64,000 bases of DNA, taken from Endomychus coccineus. Taxonomy: Eukaryota; Arthropoda; Insecta; Coleoptera; Endomychidae. The notes below the pieces were generated by a model. That model was not told where the DNA came from and searched no databases. It saw only the letters and a program-made list of their open reading frames with translations. The position numbers and the translations under genes are program-made. Positions 46,457 through 58,496 of this stretch are shown one piece after another. Location: assembly GCA_958510875.1 (NCBI GenBank), contig OY294069.1, positions 163,307,111-163,371,110 of the forward strand. The letters are read 5' to 3'. Position 1 is the stretch's first letter. Each line of letters opens with the position of its first letter.

Positions 46457-48233
46457 TTATCCGCCAACAAGAGGCATTGTTATTGTTAATATCTGGAAAA
46501 AAAAAGTTGATTAAAAACCTTCTTACTTTAGTTTTATTTCACCCACCTTTGTGGCTCTATCAAATGTCGAGGCACAAGAGTCTTGTCGCAAGATGTAAGG
46601 GACAAAAATATCCAGTAAATAGTTCCTGGTTTTAGATTCTAGAATAATTCGATCTTCACCAATATCCAGACTCATTTCATCAGCACTAATCTACAGAAAT
46701 GAATGAAAAATTATATATGAATAGTGTGAGATAAGAACTAATGCATGAAAGGTTTATCATCCAAAGCTACTGTATCTTTTCCAAAACCATTGCATTTTCA
46801 ATTTCAGGGATTCACATTACAATCGCTAGTGAACTGAATGCTGTAGAAACGTATTGATATAAAAACGGCCTAAGCAACTGACTACTGCAATTCGTAGCTG
46901 GACAGCTGTTCCAAATGTTTTTTAATACATTTAAACTTTATGGAAATAAACTATCGAGCGATCGATGGAGTCCTAACAGCTATTCAAATGAACGTCATTG
47001 ATTTGTGGAAAACTCTTAATCATTTCTCCCTAGATCGATCACTCACACCATAGCTATATTGTTCCAGACAGCTGTTGGGCCTTCTCTGGCTCATCAGCGG
47101 AACGAGTAGAGCTGTAGTGTCACCGACCGATATCTTAGCTAAGGTATTTGTCACCATCAGCAAAAAGTGCTAGAGATATAACAACTAACGCCATCTTCTC
47201 GCTAATATATGTCCATAAGAAAAACCAACGCAATGTGTAGAACAGTGACTAAATGGATCTTCCGTACTTCATAGAAGTCACGAAGGGCAATGTTAGGACC
47301 AAGTGTCCCAGTCTTTTCTGAACATTAATCGTGTAGCCAGGCTTTCTCTTCATAAATCGTGTCTAATTTCTCTACTATCTATTTGGCAGAATTATTATTT
47401 GTAACAATGCCGTTCATTGCAGCGTTGCCAATGTAGCTGTGATGTCACTGATCGATTTAGAGACTTATACTACCGTGTGAAGATCAATCTCTAATAAGTA
47501 ATTGTTGCATTGGTTTGTGTCGCCCTCTGGCTACAGCTCACTCCGCCTTTATAAACAGATATGATGAAAAATCTTGCAAGAATTAAATATCTATATCTTG
47601 TTCCCTGTTCTTTGCTGTATGTAACTTCAAAATATCTTCAAGAAATAATACTTACAACGTCTGGAAACTTGACTTCGCCAATTAAACAATTTGACTGATT
47701 CTTTCTCTTGAAAAGTCTATATTCCGGAGTTCTCAGAGAATAATCTACACTTTCTATAGTTTCAATGATTGGTTTCTTAAGACCATCCTGTCCGGTATTC
47801 AACGCTGGCTCTGAGATCCCCATTTTATCGGCCATCTCTCTATTTTGGACCCTATGAAGTTGAAGAGTACCGTATGCTTTCTTGTTTTGCAAGAGGATTT
47901 TGACATCGTTGCAATCCAAATCGTACTTGTCTTTCAGACCGTCGAAAACGACTGCGAAAAAGAAACTTTTGAAAAGCTCTTGTTTTTCCACCTTGTTGAA
48001 AAAGGTAGTATTAATGGCCACATCGCACACTCTGGCGTCTTCGCCTTTCTTATCCTTTTCCGTACGAATTGCGCCTATACTCATAGGAACCCGGTACTCT
48101 CCAGATTCATCTGAATTCAGTAGTTCTTTTAATTCTCTCTCGGTTATATCTTTAGGAGGAGGGACCTCATTAGTGTGGCAAATGTTGACAAACACTTTCT
48201 TTCCTGCCATATCTTTGGTTTTAATGCAGAAAC
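46457..48233 (-). CDS. PIH1D1: PIH1 domain-containing protein 1, last three exons
   Basis: Exons at 48233-47656, 46690-46547 and 46492-46457 (minus strand, high to low), with acceptors TTTCAG, TGTAG and TTCCAG and donors GTAAGT and GTGGGT, join in frame to about 252 residues ending ILTITMPLVGG and TAA. The first exon here encodes the PIH domain from GFCIKTK through KKVFVNICHT, VPPP, RVPMSIG and CDVAIN to LKDKYDL. In PIH1D1 this domain binds CK2-phosphorylated DSDD motifs such as that of TEL2. The last two exons encode the CS-like domain (DIGEDRIILESK, YLLDIFVPY), which docks RPAP3 in the R2TP/HSP90 cochaperone that assembles PIKK kinases, RNA polymerase II and box C/D snoRNPs. The visible part opens in phase 1, so at least one upstream exon with the start codon is missing; I could not find it before about 51 kb. 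Confidence 0.9.
46693..47649 (-). other. PIH1D1 intron, ~965 bp
   Basis: No internal gene. The stretch 47080-47140 is GC-richer and resembles repeat debris, but I recognise no family. Confidence 0.5.
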
Positions 48234-48299
48234 CTGAAACAAAGAGAAAAATATTAGTTACTTGCATAGTTAACCAAGCTAGTAGAATAGCGTTATTTC

Positions 48300-48420
48300 G
48301 GTTTACGCGCACTTAGTATTTGGGAGGGATCTGTCTTCGAATCCCGATCCCGCCTGACTTGCTATCAAGTTTTTTAAGGTGTTCTCAAGGAGTACTGAGT
48401 ACATATCGCATTGTTTCAGA
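48300..48420 (+). repeat. possible tRNA-derived SINE fragment
   Basis: 'gtcttcgaatcccg' at about 48330-48344 resembles a pol III B box (GGTTCGAATCC). No good A box stands at the right distance, so this is weak. Confidence 0.3.
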
Positions 48421-50435
48421 TAACTACTGAGGCAGAGGAACTTAAACTTTACAATGGAAAGGCAAGGTTCGTTTTGGTATGACTAATCGATATGAAATCC
48501 TGTGTTCATTCTGAATATTGAAACTATTCATTGATTACTTTTACATTCGTTTGTCGAATGGAACAATTATGATGAGCATTTGCTTCCGTGTGGATATCGT
48601 GGTTGTTTTTTGCCTCACCTTGTATTACTATTTGTGTTTTTTATATTTATTCGAAGTGGGCGGGTGTCATCTATGATGATGATCAGTAAATTACATATTA
48701 ACGATTTTCTTTACGTCGTAATGACAATTAACTCATATAATCGTAAAAGTGAAGAATATATTTTCAAGAGGTTAAAAGAAAATCTTATTAACTGTTGATT
48801 CTTCAACAAGCCAAGACCAAAAAATTACAACTCAAGATGCTGAAGGAACAATATCAACTGTTGCAAACCCTTCAATTTCAAGTTTTTTGTATTTCCTATA
48901 GTTACCGAATTATCCTACAAAAACATCGAAATTTGTCCATCCTGTACATACAGATAATGAGAAAAATCAAAACACAAAAGTTCGTGCAATTTCAAATTCA
49001 TCAATAACAATGCACCAATACTTTCCAAAATATCTGGAAGCGTATCAATAGAATATTCCCGAAGGACTTTTCAATTCAGCGATGGTATTTAGAAGGTTCA
49101 CTATTTGATGTTGTAATTAAAGCATATACATCTTATCTCTATCCAGACTTGCATTACCAGAAATAGAAAAACAACAAACAATTAAAGCTATATTTAATCT
49201 TCGAGATTGCAAACAATTGTGTACTCAAGTATATCTATTAAATTATTTCATTCCCAAATTCAAACACTATTTATTTAAGCGAGGTTAACGCGATAAGTTT
49301 TGTCTTAAAATTAATGATTAGCCAAAGAAGCAATTTCGATGTCTACAAATGTATCACTATGAATATTTTCTAAAATCAAACTTGAAATCGCGTTATGAAA
49401 AACTGGAGAGACAATTTTGTTAACAGCATAATTATTTACAGGAATATTTGCCAACACTGGAATTCAAACCATAAAGGCGAATATCCACCAGATGAGCAAA
49501 ACCGAAACGTATGATGTTGCTCACAAAGAATTCATTCGAAGCCATAAGCAATTTCAAAGAATCCTGTTCCCTGCCCTGTTTTTCGCAACCAAACATGTTT
49601 CGTCTAGGGGCGGAAAGATCAAAGCATTTTCATGTTTTGGTTGTGTTTCAAGGAACACTATGCACTTGGTAGAAACGTGATGCAGTTTTTTAGGGAAGCA
49701 TTTGTAGGGAAGAAGTGACGAAATAGATGTTCCAAATCGGTGCTAAAAAAATTGCTAAAAGAAGATCTCTATTCCGCATTCATGTTGTCTTTTTGCAAAG
49801 CACCCTTCATTATATTTCATGTTCCATACTATTTTCTCTGTCCCAGAAGACATGTTGTTTGCAACTGTTCACTCAGTTGAAATGCATTAAAACAAAACCA
49901 GCCACTTGTGTTCTGTTTAATCTGAGTGTGCTTAAAAAAACAGTAAGTTGTTATCAACCACATATTCTTCCTCCTGTTTTTTTTAAACAAAACTGCTGAA
50001 GAGTGTTTGTCTAGTGAAAATTTGCCTTAATACAGTTTTAAACCTATAGGTGCATATTATCAAGATAAGTCTTATACACCCAGTTGATTGTACATCAATA
50101 CCATTACATGCCTCATATTCTGATCCTATCACAAGGGCGCTGCAATTACTTTAGTATTTATTTTATTTAGTTTCTGTTTAGGTCGAGTCAGGTTTTGTTC
50201 ATATTGAATAGGGTCAGTACTTTTCGATGAGCCGGGTATAGGTTTCTTCAATCCTATAATGTAAGAAACTTCTCCACTGGATAACGCCCATAGTTATTGT
50301 TTCCTGACGATAACAAGCAAGTATGATGATGATAATTTGAGAAGTGAAAATTCTGCATTATTATATCCAAGAATTGAATACCATCTGCTAGAATCTCTTT
50401 ATATTCCGTTTGTTATATTCTTTGATCAGAAATAA
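48421..50435. other. no recognised gene
   Basis: One plus-strand stretch at 48797-48895 reads as a polar peptide (DSSTSQDQKITTQDAEGTIS) before a stop, perhaps an exon or transposon scrap. The missing start exon of PIH1D1 should lie here or beyond but was not found. Confidence 0.35.
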
Positions 50436-50439
50436 CGTT

Positions 50440-51340
50440 TGATGGGTTCTTCGAAGCCATACTTAAGCCCAGGTTGACATATGCCTCGTTGATGTGGTGG
50501 AACAGAACAAAATTCAGGATGACCAAATCAGGCTTAGAGGCATCTGAGAAAGCTCATCCTAGGCGCGACCACGTGAGCTATGAAAAATACTCCTATGGCT
50601 GCACTTGCAGCTCTAATGGGGGTGGAACCATTCCACCTGACTATACAAGAAGTGGTAACAAGAGCTGTTCACAGACATGTGAATAAGACTGTGGAAGGCA
50701 AAAGGTAGCTACACCTTACTACGAATTAGTGGAAAAAAGCATCCCATTTATTCAATGAGAAATGATGGGATGTCACCAAGATACATCTTTGATAAGAAGT
50801 ATGGTATAAAAATATCCTCCAAAAAATATTGGTTCTACAACAAAGAATCAGCCCTACCAACCAATGTTAAAATCTGAATCACTGCTGAGCCAAAAACCAT
50901 GGGCAGGCTATACCTCTGGGCAAACACGCCACTCTTGTCCAAGCGGAAATAAATATAACGCGCTGTGTCCACACAACGCTTGAAGAAAGAACGCAAACAC
51001 AGATCAGCATATGTACAGACAGCAAAGCAGCTTTTGTTGTGCAGGGTAGCATGAAAATAAAGCTCGTGTGGGAGTGCATTAACACGCTAACAACCTTACC
51101 GGAGACGAGAGCGATAACCTATTCTGAGTCTCCAGACACTCTGGCATTAGGGGAAACGAAATAGCTGATGAGCTTACTGAAATGGGGACGAACGAATCCC
51201 TAATAGGCCCCGAACCAGAGGTGTGCATCTCAAAGAGACAATTCACTGCTGGGTCAGATCACAACACTCGAAAGAGTGGCACCAAGTGAACTGTTAGAGA
51301 CAGTTTAAACATTCACTTCATACCCATATAATTTAACATC
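50440..51340 (+). pseudogene. I/LOA-type LINE fragment with RNase H remnant
   Basis: Same family as 32.8-33.9 kb, in the opposite orientation. In shifting frames: a connector (MAALAALMGVEPFHLTIQEV, about 50600-50650), then RNase H pieces QISICTDSKAAFVVQGSMKI at about 51000-51060 (active-site Asp in TDSK) and a SGIRGNEIADEL-like block at about 51150-51180. Many stops are present. The reverse transcriptase is not in the window. Confidence 0.7.
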
Positions 51341-51635
51341 TGTGATGCACTTTGTGCAGATCGACTATATGCCTCAACCTTGAGTCCAGTGACCAATCAT
51401 ATTCGGTCGAACGAATCAATCTTCAAGAATATGTACATACGTTGTATGCTACTACGTTACGATGATTGAGCAAGAAGTCACCCCCGTTAGGGCACTGTCT
51501 CCATCTTAAGACTATGCGAGTTAGAAAAAGAGAACACGGAAATTGGGATAGCATTTGTCTTCTGTTCTGTGTGTTGGGGTTCGGTATAGTACTCGTGTTT
51601 GGTGTTGATAATACGTATATGTAACAAGAATAAAA

Positions 51636-52610
51636 ACGTGTGGCACTCGGGGACTGCCGCGGTAAAGCTATTGCATAGCATTTTTTATCAACTTATGCAA
51701 TTATAATTATTTATTTATTTTTTATTTATGCAGTATTTTTTTTCTTTGATATTAATTCAAGTTACACTTTTTGAGCGTGGTGACCGATAAGAAAACACAT
51801 TTTTTTCTTTTATTGAATAAATGAGAAGTTAATATCATTTAAAATATTCTTATTATCTTACAATATATGTAGGTTATTCAGGATTTTTTATCATTGAAAC
51901 TATAGGTTTATGGTAACTGAAATAAGAAACATAACTTTGAGACTTGATATCCTCTAAATATCTGGAAAATACCGCGTCAATGGTGGTCCCATATTTTGTT
52001 GTGGATTCTTGTGGATCATTATTTATTTTCACATTCAATTTTTCTGAAAGAAAAGTTGTCAACCGCTCTGATTTTTCATCAGCGAAGTTGATGTTGAAAT
52101 CGCCAGCCAAGATAAGTGGAAATTTATTACCATTTGTACCAAGTACTTTCGACCCTTCTTCAGTGTACTCCAGTAAAGTGCGATGAATAAAATGCTCTAC
52201 CTCGTCCAATTTTGGATTCGGAGAAATGTAAATTGCTACCATGACTCTGTGTAGGCCATTTCTAAGTTTGCATAAGCACGCACAAATATCTCCAACAAAT
52301 GAGCGCCTAACATTATTATTATTTGCGGTGAGTGTGGCATTAAAAAGATATGATAGATAACTATAATACACCTATATACTTTCTCACAAACACCTGCTGA
52401 CGTATTCGTCCGATTTCGGAGCAGCTCGTCTCGATCCGTGCGAGCTTCGTACAGTCGTACCATATACATACACGTTAAGCGAACGCTCGGCCGAGCTACA
52501 TGGTAGGCGGAGGGGGGGTGTTAGGTTTTATTTTCGTTACGGAATTTCTTGATTCGGTCGCCGCGCTCAAAGCCCGCGATAAAAGCTATGCAATAGCTTA
52601 AAAATTAAAC
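51636..52610 (-). mobile_element. Helentron-like remnant, internally deleted
   Basis: The ends match 28281-29255 ('ggcactcggggactgccgcg' left; 'gccgcgctcaaagc' and 'gctatgcaatagct' right). Between them lies an endonuclease fragment on the minus strand, so the left end is the 3' end. The Rep and helicase domains of a full element are gone. Confidence 0.65.
51874..52371 (-). pseudogene. Helitron/Helentron-type endonuclease fragment
   Basis: About 120 residues of an AP-endonuclease-like (EEP) domain are readable. VMVAIYISPN starts a core strand; PLILAGDFNINFADEKS holds the catalytic Asp-Asn pair (GDFN). Next come INNDPQESTTKYGTTIDAVF (Thr-rich strand and the IDxVF Asp) and SYFSYHKPIV (the catalytic SxHxP-type His). 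This arrangement at the C-terminus of a PIF1-type helicase is known for insect Helentrons; LINE endonucleases are the main alternative, but the INNDP..TTKYGTTIDAVF wording favours Helitron-type. The first 30 residues do not fit the domain and probably come from a deletion joint. The residues needed for activity look intact, but the domain stands alone. Confidence 0.75.
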
Positions 52611-52891
52611 TTTAATAATAAATCAAACTGAGGTGACGGTGTAAAGATAGAGTCGGCGTCAAAACTAGTTTCTTGGTGTTTGATTATAGTTTATTTTATT
52701 AGATTGTAAGCTTAATTGAAGACTCCGATAAAAACAATATCATTAATCAAAACAGTTTATGAGCTCAATAAAATACGATGTAAACAATACGTAATGCACT
52801 ATAGTGAGAAAGAAAGCGAGAGACGGTAACCACTAAAATATAGTTATAATCCATTTCAATAGGCGTAAGTGCAACACAAGGGAATGCAACG

Positions 52892-52926
<35 letters not shown>

Positions 52927-54840
52927 TCATGCAACAGTACTATCCTGTGTCTGACACACGTCAAATAGAAGTGGAGATGATAAATCTCAAGCGAACATTG
53001 CCCGCTGATATGAAATTGTTCTAATGCTCCCGTTAGATATCATGTTAACAATAACAAGACGCAGAATAGAATAAAAATGTATCAATGACAACTATAAATA
53101 GAAACATTAAAATTATGAACTATTGCTAATACCAGTGGTTACCGGTAATTACAGAATTTGGAAATACTTAGTTGCGATAAAACAACAATGAGAGAAATAA
53201 ATCTCATTAAGGTCAAGGAAATTGTGTCCAACATGACAGTACCAAACAAAATGTATCGCAACTACCGCTTCAAAGTTCAGAAATCCAAACACACCATTCA
53301 TCAATCTGCTGTGACAGGTTTATTTGCCGGTACGCGTGTTTTATTTTCGAAATGTTACTGAGGTTTATGGGTCCATTTGATCTAATACAATAGATTAAAA
53401 ATGTTCGAGATGCGACACAGGTGTCGGCTATTTATATGTCAGCCGCGATTTCTGGTTAACCTTGACTCTAGAAGTCTTTTAATTCGGAATACAAAACGCG
53501 GCAAATTTAAAAGCGATAACCGTTTTTCTGAGAGTGTAGCGCGGGACACATTATATCCTGTTGAAAAAGTAACTATTCAGGTATTTGATGAGTATATAAT
53601 ACAAGTATTGATGATAGTAACATTAAATAAAATATTTAATTATACGTATACCATTTTGGATGGATTTTTAAAATAATGTATTTATTAGCATGTCAACGTT
53701 ATAAATTCTAAACCTTATAAACAATTTCATTAAATAATCAAATACAAAGTTCTCACATGAATTATATTTTATAATTGTTAAAGTCACTTTTTGAAATATT
53801 TATTGAATACACAATTGTATAAAATAGGATATAACAGAGATGTTTTATGTTTCAATGTTCAAGGCTGAATACTGGCCGGTACATACACTTATTCACACTA
53901 ACTCTCCTGATGCGAGTAGTTCTTACGTTCTTAGAATTTGTTTATATCAATGTTGTGTCCTTCTATAGGCAGTGTTGTTAACTTCAAAACAGATTCAAAA
54001 AATAAACTATAAAAGGGTTCACACGCTGGATACACTATAATACCAAAAATAAGAAACAATCATCCACTAAAAATAGTGTTAAAGTACTGAGGATGTTATA
54101 GCTTACATAATCAGAGTAAACAGTTTACCGTCACTTTACTTCACCTGTATTTTCTGTGGATGAGGGTGTTTGTTTTTTATTTATAGTAAGTTCAAAGACA
54201 ATATTTTACAAACGACGAACATACATATTTATAAATTTTTTCTTCAAGATGTGTAGGAAACCTAAGATTGTTGGTTGTCTTCAGAATAGAATGATGTTTT
54301 AAAGATTCTGTAGCTGCGAAAACTTCCAGTCCATCTTATTTTAAAGCTTCGATTCATCATACGATTATTCGCACAAAAATCAGAAATAACAAACAAAACA
54401 ATAGCCGCAAGCAAACCTAAAACCATTATCCATGTTTAGCCTTGAGTTAGTTACCAACTAAAGGTACTGCAATACCATTTACTTATATTATTATATGATT
54501 TTAATTAGTGATCATACAGTTTTGTTACCAAATAAGAAAGCATATATTATATTAGGGTTCAGGAATAAAAAGCTGTGACTTCCCCAACTTTTGTTATCAA
54601 AATAGCTTTCGGACACTCCTGCGGGTCAAATTTAAATGATTGCAGGAACACAAAATATATAGGAAATGATTCAGAAACATCTAATGAAAGAAAATGTTAA
54701 ATTTTATCCAAATGGTCCACATAATGTTCACAACTCCACGTTTGACTTATTCACACTATATTATAACCTTGTTTTTTAGTGACACTTGCTGTCACATGAT
54801 CTATCAAAATGTACCATAGAATGAAGACACAAAATAGGAC
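52611..54840. other. no recognised gene
   Basis: Plus-strand frames at 53158-53361 and 53401-53676 are basic but carry no motif, and a stop lies between them. 54050-54120 resembles 63160-63210 ('ccactaaaaata.t.ttgaagtac', 'atcagagtaaac'), a dispersed repeat. Confidence 0.4.
52895..52923. repeat. (CT)n microsatellite
   Basis: About 14 uninterrupted CT units. Confidence 0.95.
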
Positions 54841-54849
54841 ATGACGTCA

Positions 54850-55075
54850 TACCAATAACGTGGGACTTGAACCTTAAAATGAGAATGTGATGTATATTTG
54901 TAGCCAGAAAAATCACGGTTGCCCTTATAGTTCAATAAAATACCATAATTAAATTTGAAAAAATGAAGATAGATGTCAAAAACAATACAGTTTCTATTTT
55001 TTATCACTTTAAAGCGATCTGCAAAATGTTAAATCCATCAAATCCAATAAGAACGGGGCACACACACAGAAGAGT
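54850..55075 (+). repeat. dispersed repeat A, copy 2
   Basis: Aligns with 8390-8640 ('gaaaaaatgaagatagatgt', 'gcgatctgcaaaat') and ends in a short CA run at 55059-55068. The LINE fragment begins directly after it. Confidence 0.65.
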
Positions 55076-55077
55076 TA

Positions 55078-56125
55078 ATGAAAGCCTGCAACAAGATAGG
55101 TGATGCCAAAGCTCCGGGTTCAGACTGTATACTGAACGTTGCCCTTAAAGCAGCCATCAAAACACGACCAGATGTTTTCCTGAATCTCTATAACGCGTGG
55201 CTTCGCGAAGGAGTTATTCCACGTCTTTGGAAGCAGCAGAAGTTAGTCCTTCTTCCCAAGGGCAACAAGCCGCCGAAAAATCCATCATCCCACCAACCAA
55301 TTTGCCTATTGGACACAGCAGGAAAGGTGCTCGAGAGGATAGAAGAATTCAGTGAAGGTGTTCGGTGCCTGTCGGAGAATCAGCACGGAATCAGGAAGGG
55401 AAGGTCAACGGTGGACGCCATAGACGTCGTCGTAGTCACTGCTCGTGAGGCCATCGAAGGGAAGCGTTGGAAGGGTAGTGCCAATGAGTACTGCGTCGTA
55501 GTCACCCTGGACGTGAGAACGCGCTCAACTCATCGAACTGGAATCAAATTCTGGACGCGCTGATATTTGTGGAGGTTTCAGAGTACATTACAAGGATGAT
55601 CGCAAGCTACTTTACCGAAAGGACGTTATTCTACAATTCGGACGAGGAGCCCAAAGACTACAACATCACAGGAGACGTCCCACAAGGCCCGGTACTTAGA
55701 CCCTTATTGTGGAACATCATGTATAATGCAGTGCTGAGGTTGCCCATGCCCACATGGACAAAGGCTGTTGGCTTCGCATACGATATCGCTCTGGGTGTCA
55801 TTGCCAAGTACCTGGAAGAAGCCACGCAGAAAGCGAACGAGGCTGTAGCCACAATCCGCCGGTGACTCTCGGCGAATGGCATGCAATTGGCATACCATAA
55901 AACCGTGGCAATACGTGCCCAAAACGCCAACCAGTGCCCGAGGATGCAGAGCACGTTCTGTGCCATTGTCAGCGTTTTAATGAACCGCGCGAGATCCTGC
56001 AAGGAAATCTACAACAGCAATTGTCCCCGGAGAATATCGTTGATGAGATGCTGGAGTCACATGTCACCTGGAAGTCTTCATTTAGTGCGGTATCTAATTC
56101 ACACGCTTCGAAGAATTATAACTTA
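55078..56125 (+). pseudogene. R1-type LINE reverse transcriptase fragment
   Basis: Reads AKAPGSDCILNVALKAAIKT (about 55105-55165), LWKQQKLVLLPKGNKPP, LLDTAGKVLERI, QHGIRKGRSTVDAI and VVTLDV (palm motif A, catalytic Asp). A one-base shift near 55515 follows, then IASYF, DVPQGPVLRPLLWN (motif B) and VGFAYDIAL (motif C) up to a stop at 55863-55865. Motif C should be FADD; codon 55779-55781 (TAC) replaces the first catalytic Asp with Tyr. After a large deletion the C-terminal EDAEHVLCHCQRF zinc-knuckle-like part appears at about 55938-56080. The N-terminal endonuclease is absent. Confidence 0.85.
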
Positions 56126-56129
56126 TGAA

Positions 56130-57375
56130 GAAGTGAAATATATGTTCTATTAATAAATATTGTGAACCTCTGAAACTTGTTTATTTCTTGTTCACCAGAT
56201 TATTCAATGTTAAGCTAGATGAAAATGTTTAATGATTCTGCATTAATTGTGTTGTTATTAAAAACAAATTAGTATTGTTAAGAAAATAATGCTAAATTAT
56301 GCAAAGGATGAAATATCATTTATATTCTATTAATAGGAAATAGGTGAACTTTCCTATTTTGATAATACATATCACACAATAATAATACTATATTATGTGG
56401 TGTTATCTGAATACACATCTTAGTATTCAATTATGGATTCAATTCATATCTAAACATAAACCATACTATAATTCAAGAAAGTTTATGATGCTGTAATAAT
56501 GACTATGAGCGAATTGGTAAGCGCACACAGTAAAAACTCATTCGAATAGTGTAAGTGGTCGTGCCGTTCTACCTTGTTAGTGTTACCATCCTTCATTATC
56601 GGATAATTCCCACTGCCTGCAAAGTGGCTGCAATTCAAAAGAGACCTGTATGGTGGCATCTATAATTACATAACGAACAAAAACTAACATGTCGGAAATG
56701 ACACATCCATTTTACGAGGAAAAATAACTTTACTATATTTAAATTATTACTAAAGCTCTCTAGATAAATACCGGTAAATGTTGGTGATATTTACAAAACA
56801 CATCAAGGTTATCTAAGCGGTAATTATATAAACAATCTTCATATAAAAGGCTACTACTATCTTATTAAAATATGATTATTGTCTGCTGATGATACGTGTT
56901 TGCCTTCTACAGCAGATTATGTCAAAAATATTTCATCACCGCTTTAAGGTCATTTGTAGAATCAGGAATAATTGTTGCGAGATAGAAGCACGATTATTAT
57001 ACTCTTCGCACACGAAGTCCCAAGAGTATATTGAATTGACTCAAGCTATTTCTAAAATTATTTAAAAAATCCTACAGCTAAAATTCCTGTACTATAGTAT
57101 TTTTCATCGAATTTCACGCAACTATCTGTAGGTCTGTATGTTACGAAATACACGATAACTCAAAAACAAAAGGTCCTATCATATTCAAATTTTGATAAAA
57201 AAAATCGTTTGCTGTTACATTATGTAGACTATTTGAATAAAAGTTCAATCTAATGTGAAGCTGTTTATAAATCATTTCCAGCATATTTTATTTTCCCACA
57301 ATCATACATTTGACCAGTAAAAGTGCCCGAAAGCAGAAAATTGTGTTGATAAAAATCAGGAGTCATATTTAATAA
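56130..57375. other. no gene seen
   Basis: AT-rich. A weak tRNA-like stretch at 56505-56560 ('gcgaattggtaagcgcac', 'cattcgaatag') may be a SINE head. 57300-57340 shares 'aagtgcccgaaag' with 38.0 kb. Confidence 0.4.
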
Positions 57376-57379
57376 TAAA

Positions 57380-58065
57380 ACAACATTCCAAAGCTTTTTT
57401 GTCAAACATGTTTTAAAATTTATAATAGCATTATTTGTTTAAAGGCACAAATTTTGTTAATACGTTCTATATTAATAAATATAATTTTATTTAATTTTTG
57501 AAGTTAAATACTGCGATTTCAATATGCATTTTTTTAAATACGTGATAAAAAAAAATTACATGTAAATTAAATAAAAATGTAATATAATATAAATAAAAAT
57601 AGAATGAGAATTTTATTTCAATTAGATAAAAAAAATAAACGCAAATTTTTATTAATGAAATTAATAAACTTAATAATTGAACTATTTGAATAATATTAAT
57701 GAATAATCTATATTTAATAATAAAATATGAAACTTAATTATTATTATTATAAGAAACATTTCAAAACGTTTCTACCAAACATTTTCTTTTTATTAGTTAT
57801 AGCATTATTTGTTTAACGGCACACATTTTGTAAATACTTTCTATATCAATACAAATTTTATTTAATTTTTGAAGTTAAATACTGCGATTTTAATAATGAA
57901 TTTTTTAAAATTTTAATAAACTGATAAAAAAATTTATGTCTAAATTAAATAAAAATATAATATGATATAAATAAAAATGGAATAATAAATTCATTTTAAT
58001 TAGATAATAAAATAAATGTAAATTTTTATTAATAAAATAATAAACTTATTAATTGAACAGCTTTT
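57380..58065. repeat. AT-rich direct duplication, ~370-bp unit, two copies
   Basis: 'agcattatttgtttaa.ggca' at 57427 and 57802, 'gaagttaaatactgcgattt' at 57500 and 57871, and 'aatttttattaat' at 57643 and 58021 occur in the same order in both copies. Confidence 0.8.
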
Positions 58066-58169
58066 TTAATTTGTTGCCGATCTAAGAGCCAACATAACAA
58101 CTAAATCCGTGAGTTAATTCACTTGGATTCCACTAATCTGTCCAAACAAAAAATACCAATAATTCCCTA

Positions 58170-58496
58170 GCTAATATCAGGGGCTTAACTACCGCCGGTT
58201 CGGCCGGTGCAATTACCTGGGGCCACCAAGTACAGTTTTTTTTGTGTCATATCAAATGTTTGAAAGTACGTTTCTGGTCATTTCAAAATTTAGGATAACT
58301 GATTTATTGTGATTGAATATAAAGTTCCACATGTAAAACCTAGATACATTAATGTATCTGTAAAGCATCCTCAACTGTTAATGATTAACTCATTTGTAAA
58401 AAGTAAGGTATACTGTAATGCCTTATTTTGCTTGTCAAACAATTTATGACTATGACCCGGGGCTCCGAAAGGGACAATTAGGCCACTGGCTAATAC
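58170..58496. mobile_element. hAT-type MITE, 311 bp
   Basis: The element 58178-58488 starts 'caggggcttaactaccgcc' and ends '..aattaggccactg', imperfect inverted repeats of the CAGTGGCGTAACTAC type. The flanks GCTAATAT (58170-58177) and GCTAATAC (58489-58496) match at 7 of 8 positions, as expected for an hAT target duplication. No coding capacity. Confidence 0.8.

Noticed and set aside
47845..48316. Plus-strand frames of 89 and 144 codons
   Set aside because: They are antisense shadows of the PIH1D1 exon.
53158..53676. Two plus-strand basic frames as a split gene
   Set aside because: No donor or acceptor joins them in phase and no motif is recognisable.
55658..56002. 114-codon minus-strand frame
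   Set aside because: Antisense of the R1-type LINE reverse transcriptase.
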